A stretch of DNA of 64,000 bases. Source: Opisthocomus hoazin. Its lineage: Eukaryota > Chordata > Aves > Opisthocomiformes > Opisthocomidae. Location of the stretch: NCBI RefSeq assembly GCF_030867145.1, contig NC_134436.1:186001-250000 (forward strand), written 5' to 3'. Below are positions 24,846 to 35,286 of this stretch, in pieces; within the stretch, counting starts at the first letter, position 1; the number at the start of each line of letters is the position of its first letter. The notes below the pieces were generated by a model that ran no database searches, was not told the DNA's origin, and saw nothing but the letters and a program-made list of their open reading frames with translations. The translations under genes were made by a program, and so were the position numbers.

Positions 24846-26501
24846 TGTGTTCTGTTGCGTTCTGTTGTGTTCTGATGTGTTCACATGTGTTCTGATGTTC
24901 TGCTTGTTCAGCCTGAAGAAGAGAAGGCTGCGAGGGGACCTTATAAACGCTTACAAATATCTGAAGGGTGGCTGTCAGGAGGATGGGGCCAAGCTCTTTT
25001 CAGTGGTGCCCAGTGACAGGACAAGGGGCAATGGGCACAAACTGAGGCACAGGAAGTTCCGTCTGAACATGAGGAAGAACTTCGTCCCTCTGAGGGTGAC
25101 GGAGCACTGGAACAGGCTGCCCAGAGAGGTTGTGGAGTCTCCCTCTCTGGAGATATTCCAGACCCGCCTTGACAAGGTCCTGTGCAGCTTGCTGTAGGTG
25201 ACCCTGCTTTGGCACGAGGGTTGGACTAGATGACCCACAGAGGTCCCTTCCAACCCCTACTATTCTGTGATTCTGTGTGGTTCTGTAATGCTCTGTTGTG
25301 TTCTGTTGTGTTCTGATGTGTTCTCATGTGTAGTGTTCTGTTGTGTTCTCACGTGTAGTGTTCTGTTGTGTTCTGTTGTGTTCTGCTGTGTTCTGTTGTG
25401 TTCAGTTGTGTTGTGTTCTCTTGTGTTCTCTTGTGTTCACTTGTAGTGTTCTGTTGTGTTCTGTTGTGTTCTGTTCTGTTCAAATGTGTAGCGTTCTGAT
25501 GTGTTCTGTTATGTTCTACTGTGTTCTCTTGTGTTCTGTTGTCTTCTGCTGTGTTTTCAAGTGTAGTGTTCTGTTTTGTTCTGTTGTGTTCTGTTGTTTT
25601 CTGTTGTGTTCTGCTGTGTTCTGATGTGTTCTGTTGTGTTCTGATGTATTGTGTTCTGTGGTGTTCTGTAGTGTTCTCCTGTGTTCTGATGTGTTCTTAT
25701 GTGTAGTGTTCTCTTGTGTTCTGTTGCGTCCTGTTGTGTTTTGAAGTGTTCTCATGTGTAGTGTTCTGTTGTGTTCAGTGGTGTTCTGTTGTGTTCTGTG
25801 TCTTCTGTTGTGTTCTGATGTGTTCTCATGTGTAGTGTTCAGCTGTGTTCTGTTGTGAGCTCTTGTACTCTGTTGTGTTTACGTGTAGTGTTCTCCTGTG
25901 TTCTGTAATATTGTGTTGTGTTTTGCTGTGTTCTGTTGTGTTCTGATATGTTCTCACGCGTTCTCATGTTTAGTGTTCTTTTGTTTTTTGTTGTGTTCTA
26001 TTGTGTTCTCATGTGTTCTCATGTGTAGTATTGTGTTGTGTTCTGTTGTGTTCTGTTGTTTTCTGTTGTGTTCTGCTGTGTTCTTATGTGTTCTGTTGTG
26101 TTCTGATGTATTGTGTTCTGTAGCGTTCTGTTGTTTTCTGTTGTGTTCTGATGTGTTCTGATGTGTTCTGTTGTGTTCTCATGTGTAGTGTTCTCTTGTG
26201 TTCTGTTGTGTTCTGATATGTTCTCATGTGTTCTCATGTTTAGTGTTCTGTTGTTTTTTGTTGTGTTCTGTTGTGTTCTGATGTATTCTTTTGTGTTCTG
26301 CTGTGTTCTGCTGTGTTCTGTTGTGTTCTGCAGCGTTCTGTTGTGTTCTGATGTGTAGTGTTCTGTTTTGTTCTGTTGTGTTCTGTTGTTTTCTGTTGTG
26401 TTCTGCTGTGTTCTGATGTGTTCTCTTGTGCTCTGTAGTGTTCTGCTGTGTTCTGATGTGTTCTTATGTGTAGTGTTCTCTTGTGCTCTGTAGTGTTCTG
26501 T
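24846..26501 (+). repeat. 1656-bp higher-order unit, copy 2
   Basis: Direct copy of 23190-24845. One difference noted by eye is CTGGACAAG to CTTGACAAG in the CR1 part, so this is a very recent duplication or an assembly duplication. Confidence 0.9.
24902..25281 (+). mobile_element. CR1 3' end inside the minisatellite, copy 2
   Basis: Same content as 23246-23625, carried along by the 1656-bp duplication rather than by a new insertion. Confidence 0.93.
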
Positions 26502-27148
26502 TGTGTTCTGTTGCGTTCTGTTGTGTTTTGCTGTGTTCTCATGTGTTGTGTTGTGTTGTGTTCAGTGGTGTTCTGTTGTGTTCTGTGTCTTCTGTTGTGT
26601 TCTGATGTGTTCTCATGTGTAGTGTTCTGTTGTTTTCTGTTGTGATCTCTTGTGCTCTTTTGTGTTCTCTTCTGTTCACATGTAGTGTTCTGTTTTGTTC
26701 TGTTGTGTTCTCTTGTGTTCTGTTGTGTTCTCTTGTGTTCTGTTGTGTTCTCATATTTAGTGTTCTGGGTTTTTTATTGTGTTCTATTGTTTTCTCATGT
26801 ATTTTGTTGTGTTCTGCTGTGTTCTGCTGTGTTCTGTTGTGTTCTGATGTGTAGTGGTCTTTTGTGTTCTGTTTTGTGATGTGTTCTCATGTGTACTGTT
26901 CTGTTTTGTTCTGTTTTTTTCGGTTTTGTTCTGTTGTGTTCTCATGTGTAGTATTCTATTCTGTTGTGTACTTTTGTGTTCTGTTGTGGTCTTTTGTGTT
27001 CTGTTGTGTTGTCTTGTGTTCTCATGTGTAGTGTTCTGCTGTGTTCTGTTGTGTTCTGTTGTGTTCTGACGTGTTCTGATGTTTTCTCATGTGTAGTGTT
27101 TTGTTGTGTTCTGTTGTGTTCTGATGTGTTCTCACGTGTTGTGTTCTG

Positions 27149-28230
27149 TTGTGTTGACTTGACTTCAGCAAGGCTTTCCACACTGTCTCCCATAATATCC
27201 TCCTAGGGATGCTCAGGAAGTGTTGGCTGCATGAGTGGTCGGTGAAGTGGATTGAGAACTGGCTGAATGGCAGAACTCAGAGGGTTGTCATCAGTGGCGC
27301 TGAGTCTAGTTGGAGGCTGGTAACTAGTGGTGTCCCTCAGGGGTCAGTGCTGGGCCCAGTCTTGTTTAGCTTCTTCATCAACGACCTGGATGAAGAGTTA
27401 GAATGTACCCTCAGCAAGTTTGCTGATGACACAAAAATGGGAGGTGTGGTGGACACAGCGGAAGGCTGTGCTGCCATTCAGCATGACCTGCATAGGCTGG
27501 AAATTTGGGAAGAGAGGAACCTGATGAGGTTTAACAAAGGCAAATGCAGGGTCCTGCACCTGGGGAGGAACAACCCCATGCATCAGTGCAGGCTTGGGGT
27601 GGACCTGCTGGAGAGCAGCTCTGCGGAGAGGGACCTGGGTGTCCTGGTGGACGACAGGTTAACCATGAGGCAGCAGTGTGCCCTGGCTGCCAAGAAAGCC
27701 AATGGGATCCTAGGGTGCATCAAGAAGAGTGTGGCCAGTAGGACGAGGGAGGTTCTGCTTCCCCTCTACACTGCCCTGGTGAGGCCTCATCTGAAGTACG
27801 CTGTCCAGTTCTGGGCTCCCCAGTTCAAGAAAGATGAAGAGCTACTGGAGAGAGTCCAGCGGAGGGCTACAAGGATGGTGAGGGGACTGGAACATGTTCC
27901 CTACGAGGAGAGGCTGAGGGAGCTGGGCTTGTTCAGCCTGAAGAAGAGAAGGCTGAGAGGGGACCTAATAAATGCTGATAAATATCTGAAGGGTGGGTCT
28001 CAGGGGGATGGGGGCAAGCTCTTTTCAGTGGTGCCCAGTGACAGGACAAGGGGCAATGGGCACAAACTGAGGCACAGGAAGTTCCACCTGAACATGAGGA
28101 AGAACTTCTTCCCTCTGAGGGTGATGGAACCCTGGAACAGGCTGCCCAGGGAGGTTGTGGAGTCTCCTTCTCTGAACATATTGAAGATCCGCCTGGACAA
28201 GGTCCTGTGCAGCCTGCTGTAGGTGTCCCG
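27149..28230 (+). mobile_element. CR1 with long open reverse-transcriptase C-terminal frame
   Basis: The frame is open from about 27161 to TAG at 28220-28222. It starts [15 protein letters not shown], then [39 protein letters not shown] (RT active site) and the whole C-terminal region to LDKVLCSLL. This is the best preserved CR1 coding stretch in the window. The left edge meets the minisatellite; the right edge lacks the final ~80 bp and octamer tail because the ERV 5' LTR begins at 28232. Confidence 0.92.
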
Positions 28231-28231
28231 A

Positions 28232-28646
28232 TGTCTTGGGTTTGGCCAGGACAGGGTTAATTTTCACCGGACTCCAGGAAGGGGCACAGCCGGGGGGTGG
28301 GGTCTGACCCCACCTGGCCAAACAGAGCCCGGTATTCCATACCATGTGACAGCACGCTGGCTTCTGCTGGGGGGGCTGTGCAACGGATAGGGACTCACGG
28401 CTTGGGGGGGTGCGGCGCCGGTGCTGTTCGGGAGAGCGGCTGTCTGGGTCGTGTGGTTCGTTGTTGTGTTTTCTCCTTATTTGTACCGTAGTTGTTACTG
28501 TTTCCCTCTGTTTGCTGTTCTGTTAAACTGCCCTTATCCCGACCCACCAGTTTCTGCCTTTTTCTTTTCATTTTCCTCTGCACGCCGGCAAGGGAAGGGG
28601 CGGTCCCGTGGCGCTTTTGTTGCCGGCGGCAGCCGAAACCGAAACA
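28232..28646 (+). repeat. 5' LTR
   Basis: Begins TGTCTTGGGTTTGGCCAGGA and ends CCGAAACCGAAACA. It aligns along its length with the LTRs at 34443 and 35287. The CRE-like octamer intact in those is changed here to TGACAGCA at 28347-28354. Confidence 0.93.
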
Positions 28647-28652
28647 TTAAAT

Positions 28653-28674
28653 TGGCACCCAGACGTGGAGCGGG
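28653..28674 (+). other. Putative primer-binding site
   Basis: TGGCACCCAGACGTGGAGCG lies six bases after the LTR end, in the expected position and with the TGG start of tRNA-complementary sites. I do not assign the tRNA. Confidence 0.6.
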
Positions 28675-28775
28675 GATAACGGCAGGGCTGAGCAGCGGGT
28701 GTTAAAACTGCTTTCATAGATTTTGTTAAAATTTATTATACGCATTTACTGTGCTAGTTAAAGTCGCCGGTAAAA

Positions 28776-29687
28776 ATGTTTCTGACTTTGATCAAATATC
28801 TGTGCTACGTAAATCCTTACTTGCTGTATGTGTTTGCCGCCGTGCTGTTTGTTACCTCGGGAAAAAAGATCAGGATGATGATTTTGCTGTACTGTACGAT
28901 ATCGACTTATGATATGATAACATCACTGTGCATGAAATTAGGCTTGTATTTGCATGCGGCACTGCGGTCATTTCCGTACCTCGGATCCTATGTCTTAGAT
29001 TTTGTTAATAATCAAACCCAGCCTGTGGGGAAAACCGAAGGGGATACCTTCCCCCACTCTTTCGCCCCCCCTCTTTTCCTCAGGCTGGTCCTAACTGCTT
29101 TTGAGAATTTCGAGTACCCGTGGGATGCTCAGGGCAGCACTCTCCTTTTGTTCTGCCTGCTGAACGGGTTCTGGGTTTTGTTTAGGGTTAAGCAAGTCGT
29201 TAAGAACATCCTGCAGAGACCTGCCCCGGGGCTGGATAGCTGTGAGTGGCTGGGTGTGTGGGACAGCATGGGCAGATGTCTAGAGCAGTGGGCACCACCA
29301 GTGTGTTTTAAACTCACCCCCGAACAAATACAGAATCCGGAAAAACTAGTAAAATATCTGAAAAAAGTGTGCTGCCACCCTGGGAACTCCAGAGAGACAC
29401 AGATCACCACAATGTGCTGGGGTCTGGCCCATGCCTACCGAGCCATGTTCAACACTGTTCAGTGCCTTAAAGGGGAAAGGGGGGGAAGCGAAGCGGCAGG
29501 CGCTGCGACTGACGCTGCCCCCCCAGCCGGCCCTGCAGCCCCTCCAGCCCAGCAGGCAGTCACAGCCCCCCATACTGGCAGCGCCGCTGCCACAGCTGCA
29601 GGGTCTACCTCGGTTTCCCCAGCGGGCACAGCAGCGGCTCCAGCCCCAGCTTCAGCTACAGGCAGCGTGGCTGAGCCCAGTGACTAA
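28776..29687 (+). pseudogene. ERV gag N-terminal / leader ORF with hydrophobic segments
   Basis: A 303-residue ORF starts at ATG 28776 and stops at TAA 29685-29687. It has a strongly hydrophobic N-terminus (about residues 3-27), a second hydrophobic stretch (about 121-137) and an Ala/Pro-rich C-terminal third (about 235-303). It is in the same frame as the gag capsid ORF that follows, so the two were probably one reading frame and the TAA is a break, though readthrough cannot be excluded. I do not recognise the domain. A membrane-type N-terminal gag region is unusual, since retroviral matrix usually binds membrane through a myristoyl group or basic patch. Confidence 0.6.
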
Positions 29688-30761
29688 CCTGTGCCGGTAG
29701 CAGTCGCCCCTGTAAAACTAAAGAAAGACGCAAAGAGAGCAGATCGCTCTGGGAGGGATGATGATGAGCCAGGGTCATCACGGGAGATAGAGACAGAGAT
29801 CATCACCCGGTCCCTGTCCCTGGGCGAGCTGCGGGACATGCGGAAAGATTTCAGCCGCCACCCTGGCGAGCACATTGCCACCTGGCTGCTGCGGTGCTGG
29901 GATAACGGGGCCAGCAGCTTGGAATTAGAGGGCAAGGAAGCCAAGCAGCTGGGATCCCTGGCCAGGGATGGGGGCATTGACAAGGCCGTTGGGAAAAAGG
30001 AACAAATCCTCAGCCTCTGGAGGAGACTTCTGTCAGGCGTGAGGGAGAGGTACCCCTTCAGTGACGATTATGTATGCTACCCTGGCAAGTGGACCAATAT
30101 GGAAAGGGGTATTCAGTACTTGAGGGAATTAGCTGTGCGGGAGCTGGTTTACTGTGACACAGACGATGAGCAGGTACCCACAGACCCAGATGAACTCCAG
30201 TGCTCACAATCCATGTGGAGGAAGTTTGTGTGGAGCGCACCCTCCTTGCATGCTAACTCACTGGCAGTTGTAAACTGGAAAGGTAAAGACGCACCAACAG
30301 TGGATGAGGTGGCTGTCAGACTCCGCCAATATGAGGAAAGTCTCTCTTCCTCCCTTGTCTCAGCCGTGGAGAAACTGGTCAAGCGACTAGACAGGAATAT
30401 GTCCTACTCCCCACCTGTACGGGCCAGTGTCTCAGCTATTAGGGGCAGGCGTTTCTCTGCTCAGGAGAGGGAATACAGAGGCTATACACCCCGGGGCACC
30501 CTGTGGTTCTACCTGCGTGACCAAGGAGAGGACATGAGGAAGTGGGATGGAAAACCCACCTCAAGTCTAGAGGCCCGAGTACGTGAGTTGCGAGGTAAAA
30601 CAATCACCAAAAGGGATTCTGTTAGGAAAAGTGCCGCTCCAGTTTCCAGAAGCCAGCTCTCCAGACCAGGTAGACAGTTTGACCTTGATTCCGATCCTCT
30701 GGAGGGGACCTCCAAGTCATTTTTACAGCAGGTGAGCAGCAAATTCTCTGACGAGGATTAG
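29688..30761 (+). pseudogene. ERV gag, capsid region (ERVL type)
   Basis: This frame continues directly from the previous stop and ends in TAG at 30759-30761. There is no ATG at its head, so an independent start is unclear; the first usable codon is a GTG. The LGELRDMRKDFSRHPGEHIA and LLRCWDNGASSLELEG blocks resemble ERVL-type gag capsid, the family that also gave rise to mouse Fv1. No CCHC zinc knuckle is visible. The TAG that ends it is followed in frame by the protease, an arrangement known from readthrough viruses. Confidence 0.75.
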
Positions 30762-31211
30762 AGGGGCCCTGCCTCCAGCCAGGTGGAGGAAAGGGACAAC
30801 CGTGTTTATTGGACGGTGTGGATTCGGTGGCCTGGCACGTCAGATCCACAAGAGTATAAAGCTCTAGTGGACACTGGTGCACAGTGTACTTTAATGCCAT
30901 CAGAGTTCAAAGGGTCAGAGTCCATTTGCATTTCTGGGGTGACAGGGGGGTCCCAAGAGCTGAGTCTACTGGAGGCTGAAGTGAGCCTCACTGGGCAGGA
31001 CTGGCAGAAGCACCCCATTGTAACTGGTCCCGAGGCTCCGTGCATCCTTGGGATAGACTATCTTAGGAGAGGCTATTTCAAGGACCCAAAGTGGTATCGG
31101 TGGGCTTTTGGCATAGCTGCTGTGGAGACGGAAGAAATTAAACAGCTGTCGATTTTGCCTGGTCTCTCAGAGGATCCTTCCGTTGTGGGGTTGCTGAGGG
31201 TTGAAGAATAA
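30762..31211 (+). pseudogene. ERV aspartic protease
   Basis: In frame after the gag TAG. The catalytic DTG is at 30870-30878 within ALVDTGAQCTLMP, and the later hydrophobic ILGIDYLR block is typical of retroviral proteases. It ends at TAA 31209-31211, again in the same frame as the polymerase that follows. The protein would act as a dimer to cut gag and pol. Confidence 0.85.
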
Positions 31212-32816
31212 CAGGTACCCATCGCAACCACAATGGTGCACCGGCGACAGTATCGTACCAACCGAGACTCCCTTCTCCCCATTCATCAGCTGATCCGCCA
31301 GCTGGAGAGTCAAGGAGTGATCACCAAAACTCGCTCACCCTTTAATAGTCCCATATGGCCAGTGAGAAAATCTACTGGAGAGTGGAGACTGACAATAGAC
31401 TACCGTGGCCTGAATGAAGTCACACCACCGCTGAGTGCTGCCGTGCCAGACATGCTAGAACTTCAATATCAGCTGGAGTCAAAGGCAGCCAAGTGGTATG
31501 CGACAACTGACATCGCTGATGCATTCTTCTCCATCCCTTTGGCAGCAGAGTGCAGGCCACAGTTTGCTTTCACCTGGAGGGGCATCCAGTACACCTGGAA
31601 CCGACTGCCCCAGGGGTGGAAACACAGTCCCACCATTTGCAATGGACTAATCCAGACTGCACTGGAAAAGGGTAAAGCCCCAGAACATCTGCAGTACATT
31701 GACGACATCATTATATGGGGCGACACAGCGGAGGAGGTTTTTGAGAAAGGGGAGAAAATAGTTCAAATCCTTCTGAAAGCCGGTTTCGCCATTAAGCGAA
31801 GTAAAGTCAAGGGACCTGCGCAAGAGATCCAGTTTTTGGGGATAAAATGTCAGGATGGGCGCCGTCAAATCCCAATGGATGTCATCAACAAAATAGCAGC
31901 TATGTCTCCACCAACCAGCAAAAAGGAAGCACAGGCTTTCCTGGGTGTTGTGGGTTTTTGGAGGATGCACATCCCAAATTACAGCCAAATTGTGAGTCCT
32001 CTGTATCACGTGACCCGGAAGAAGAATGATTTTGAATGGGGCCCTGAGCAACGACAGGCATTTGAACAGATTAAACGGGAGATAGTACATGCCGCAGCCC
32101 TTGGTCCAGTCCGATCAGAGCAAGATTTTAAAAACGTGCTCTACACTGCAGCCGGGGAGAATGGCCCAACCTGGAGTCTCTGGCAGAAAGCACCAGGGGA
32201 GACTCGAGGTCGACTCCTGGGGTTTTGGAGCCGGCGATACATAGGATCCGAGGCCCGCTATACTCCCACTGAAAAAGACATTCTGGCAGCATATGAAGGC
32301 GTTCGAGGTGCTTCAGAAGTGGTGGGCACTGAAGCACAGCTCCTCCTAGTACCACGGTTGCCGGTCCTGGGCTGGATGTTCAAAGAGAGGGTCCCCTCTA
32401 CGCTTCATGCCACTGATGCTACGTGGAGTAAGTGGGTCGATCTGATCACCCAGCACGCCCGAATGGGAAATCCCAGTCACCCAGGAATTCTGGAGGTAAT
32501 CATGGACTGGCCAGAAGGCAAAGATTTTGGAGCATCGCCAGAGGAGGAGGTGACACGTGCTGAAGAGGCCCCACTGTATAACCAGCTGCCAGAAGATGAG
32601 AAACAGTATGCCCTGTTCTTGGATGGGTCCTGTCGCATTGTGGGGAAGCAGCGGAGGTGGAAGGCTGCTGTATGGAGCCCTACACGACAAGTCGCGGAAA
32701 CTGCCGAGGGAGAAGGTGAGTCCAGCCAGTTTGCAGAGGTGAAAGCCATCCAGTTGGCTTTAGACATTGCCAGTCGAGAGAAGTGGCCAGTGCTCTATCT
32801 TTCCACCGACTCCTGA
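31212..32816 (+). pseudogene. ERV reverse transcriptase and RNase H
   Basis: The frame after the protease stop is open to TGA at 32814-32816. RT motifs visible in order are SPFNSPIWPVRK, TIDYRGLNEVT, TTDIADAFFSIPL, LPQGWKHSPTICN and the catalytic YIDD at 31695-31706. RNase H follows with LFLDGS (about 32616-32633), FAEVKAIQLAL and LSTDS; the TGA stop comes directly after the last of these. The frame continues past the stop into the rest of RNase H and integrase, so the TGA is a nonsense break. Confidence 0.9.
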
Positions 32817-33449
32817 ACGGTGGCCAATGCCTTGTGGGGGTGGCTGCAGCAATGGAAGAAGAACAACTGTCAGCGCAGAGGCAAACCTATCTGGGCTGCC
32901 CCATTGTGGCAAGATATTGCTGCCCGGCTAGAGCAGTTGGCTATAAAAGTCCGTCACGTGGACGCTCACATCCCTAAGAGTCTGGCCACTGAGGAACATC
33001 AAAACAACCACCAGGTAGATCAGGCTGCTAAGATTGAAGTGGCTCAGGTGGATCTGGACTGGCAACATAAGGGTGAACTGTTTATAGCTCGGTGGGCCCA
33101 TGACACCTCGGGCCACCAAGGAAGAGACGCGACATACCGATGGGCTCGTGACCGAGGGGTGGACTTGGCCATGGATACGATCGCACAGGTTATCCATGAA
33201 TGTGAAACATGTGCTGCAATCAAGCAAGCCAAGCAGGTAAAGCCTCAGTGGTATGGAAGACGATGGCTAAAATATAAATATGGGGAGGCTTGGCAGATTG
33301 ACTACATCACACTGCCACAAACCTGCCAAGGCAAGCGCTATATGCTCACAATGGTGGAGGCCACCACCGGATGGCTGGAAACCTACCCTGTGCCCCATGC
33401 CACTGCCCGGAATACCATCCTGGGCCTTGAAAAACAAGTCCTGTGGTGA
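32817..33449 (+). pseudogene. ERV RNase H end and integrase N-terminal half
   Basis: Same frame as the RT. The HHCC zinc-binding signature is visible as HDTSGH and CETC, and the first catalytic Asp lies in QIDYI (GAC 33300-33302). It stops at TGA 33447-33449. Confidence 0.85.
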
Positions 33450-33640
33450 CATGGCACCCCCAAAAGAATTGAGTCAGAAAACGGGACTCATTTTCGTAAC
33501 AGCCTCATAGACACCTGGGCCAAAGAACACGGTATTGAGTGGGTGTATCACATCCCCTACCATGCACCAGCCTCTGGAAAGATCAAACGGTACAACGGGC
33601 TGCTAAAAAACCTATCTGAGGGCAATGGGGGGTGGGACTT
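33450..33640 (+). pseudogene. ERV integrase core, second half, with altered catalytic residues
   Basis: The frame continues after the TGA. At the place of the second catalytic Asp of the D,D-35-E triad the codon is GAA (33477-33479), and exactly 36 codons on, at the place of the catalytic Glu, it is AAA (33585-33587). The spacing confirms the alignment and shows that two of three catalytic residues are changed. Reading frame is lost in the G-rich stretch near 33615-33640. Confidence 0.75.
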
Positions 33641-33948
33641 TCAAAAATTGGGATCCCCATTTAGCAAAGGTCACCTGGTTGGTTAACAGCCGGGGATCCA
33701 CCAACCAGCCTGGTCCTGCCCAGTCAAAACCTCAGCGCCCCGTAGAAGGAGATAAAGTCCCTGTAGTGCACATGCGGAACATGTTAGGGAAGACGGTTTG
33801 GGTTAGTCCTGCCTCGGACGAAGGCAAGCCCGTCCGCGGGATTCTTTATGCTCAAGGTCCTGGGTGTACCTGGTGGGTAATGCGGAAGGATGGGGAAGTC
33901 CGATGTGTACCTCATGGGGATTTGATTACAGGCGAGAATAGTCCATAA
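33625..33948 (+). pseudogene. ERV integrase C-terminal region in shifted frame
   Basis: A 107-residue ORF in another frame continues the integrase C-terminus (NMLGKTVWVSPAS and CTWWVMRKDGEVRCVPHGDL). It ends at TAA 33946-33948. This records a frameshift relative to the core. Confidence 0.75.
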
Positions 33949-34426
33949 ATAAATTGTATAAAGTTAATTGTTAAATAACCCTGTCACTGTCTGTCATCAC
34001 TGTTATAATTGTTATATTTTGTACCAGTAGTAGCATAGTAAGAATCATCCAGATTAAAGAAGGATGGACTTTTTCGATGAAAACCTAGCAGAGCACAGCG
34101 ATGATGGAACTGGACCTGGTTTTCAACAACTGGCATCCAGCAACTTCATCAAGATCAACATCTCCTGCAGACTGTGGGCACGGGCCGCACCAGATACATC
34201 AGCCGTGAGCTCCGGATGCAGCAAGTGACCGACCATCACCACACATCACCCCTCCTGCCACGGAAGACCATTACGACAGATGGAGCCCAAAGTCATGGAT
34301 TAAATGAACTCAATGGACACTTTAGAGTGATGATCCATAGACTAAGGGAATGATATCTGGGAGACAGGAGAAGTGGTGGTGATCAACTGGACAATGGGGG
34401 ACCTGGGCATGACGTAGACGGTATGG
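33949..34426 (+). other. ERV untranslated tail, no env
   Basis: Under 0.5 kb separates integrase from the purine tract. It holds no ORF of note and no envelope similarity. Confidence 0.7.
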
Positions 34427-34442
34427 AATAAGGGGTGGATAA
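34427..34442 (+). other. Polypurine tract
   Basis: AATAAGGGGTGGATAA directly precedes the 3' LTR, the expected place for the plus-strand primer of a retrovirus. Confidence 0.65.
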
Positions 34443-34860
34443 TGTCCTGGGTTTGGCCAGAACAGGGTTAATTTTCACCGGACTCCAGGAAGGGGCACAG
34501 CCGGGGGGTGGGGGCTGACCCCACCTGGTCAAACAGAGCCCGGTATTCCATACCCTGTGACGTCACGCTGGGTTCCGGTAGGGGGGGCGGGGCGGCGGGA
34601 AGGCACTCGCGGCTTGGGGGGACGCAGCGCCGGTCCTGTTTCGGGAGAGCGGCTGTCTGGGTTGTACGGTTCGTTGTTGTGTTTTCTCCTTATTTGTATC
34701 GTTGTTGTTCCTGTTTTCCCTCTGTTTGCTGTTCTGTTAAACTGCCCTTATCCCGACCCACCTGTTTCTGCCTCTTTCTTTTCATTCTCCTCCGCACGCT
34801 GGCGGGTGGAGGGGCGGCTGCGTGGCGCTTTTGTTGCCGGCGGCAGCCGAAACCAAAACA
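34443..34860 (+). repeat. 3' LTR
   Basis: Begins TGTCCTGGGTTTGGCCAGAA and ends CGAAACCAAAACA. It carries a perfect CRE/ATF-type octamer TGACGTCA at 34558-34565. Several base differences from the 5' LTR show the insertion is not very recent. Confidence 0.93.
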
Positions 34861-35281
34861 GTTTTTCAGCAATTTAAGTCACAGATATGATCTGTAATGG
34901 GACAGATGACACTAACTGCATCTGACCATCCTAATATACTCCAGATGTTTATCTTTGGAAATATTGTTAGCTTGCAGTAGACTTTGTGCAAAGGTAGCAA
35001 GAGGAAGAGAAGTCTGTCTTTGAATTTTAAAGCTTTCTTTGCATGTGTCATTTTGTGTCCTTCTGTCTACGTGACTCGCAGCACTACACTGCACGTTCTG
35101 CGGAGCCCCTGATCTGCTAGTGACATTCACGGCTAGCTGGGTGGTGGTGGAAGGGTGCCAGTTCTCGCAGTGCGATTTCAGTAAGGAATTTCAAACTAGT
35201 TAGACTTCCCTAAAATCCAGAAACTCATTTACCAGTTCAGGAAGAGGTGGTGGTGTTGCCTTGTCCTGCCAGTGCTGAGTG
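34861..35281. other. Unique spacer between ERV and solo LTR
   Basis: No gene or repeat recognised. Confidence 0.4.
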
Positions 35282-35286
35282 CTGTA

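Larger units (their letters stand above)
22501..27148 (+). repeat. TGTTCTGTTG-type minisatellite array
   Basis: About 4.6 kb built of 10-bp variants such as TGTTCTGTTG, TGTTCTGATG, TGTTCTCATG and TGTGTAGTGT. Two CR1 3' ends are embedded in it, and each runs straight from its ATTCTGTGATTCTGTG tail into the array. A strand composition bias is strong: G and T on the + strand, almost no A or C runs. The Cys/Val/Leu-rich ORFs ([11 protein letters not shown]) and the NTTEHNRTQQ ORFs on the other strand are by-products of the repeat. Confidence 0.95.
28232..34860 (+). mobile_element. ERVL-like endogenous retrovirus, two LTRs, no env
   Basis: A 6.6-kb provirus with TG...CA LTRs of 415 and 418 bp, a primer site, gag, pro, pol (RT, RNase H, integrase) and a purine-rich tract. 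There is no room or similarity for env between integrase and the 3' LTR, as usual for ERVL elements. The coding region from 28776 to about 33620 stays in a single frame, broken by stops at 29685, 30759, 31209, 32814 and 33447, then a frameshift. The flanks do not show a target-site duplication (CCCGA on the left, GTTTT on the right). It is non-functional as read. Confidence 0.92.

Noticed and set aside
23246..25281. Two separate CR1 insertions into the minisatellite
   Set aside because: The two share the same flanks and an exact 1656-bp displacement, so one is a duplicate of the other.
20531..27148. CRISPR-like array
   Set aside because: The arrays are contiguous tandem repeats without unique spacers, and the DNA is vertebrate.
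22518..27193. Many ORFs rich in Cys/Val/Leu on + and in Asn/Thr/Arg/His on -
   Set aside because: They follow from the TGTTCTGTTG repeat in every frame and have no independent protein character.
33949..34442. An env gene between integrase and the 3' LTR
   Set aside because: Less than 0.5 kb is available and no ORF or envelope-like hydrophobic pattern is present.
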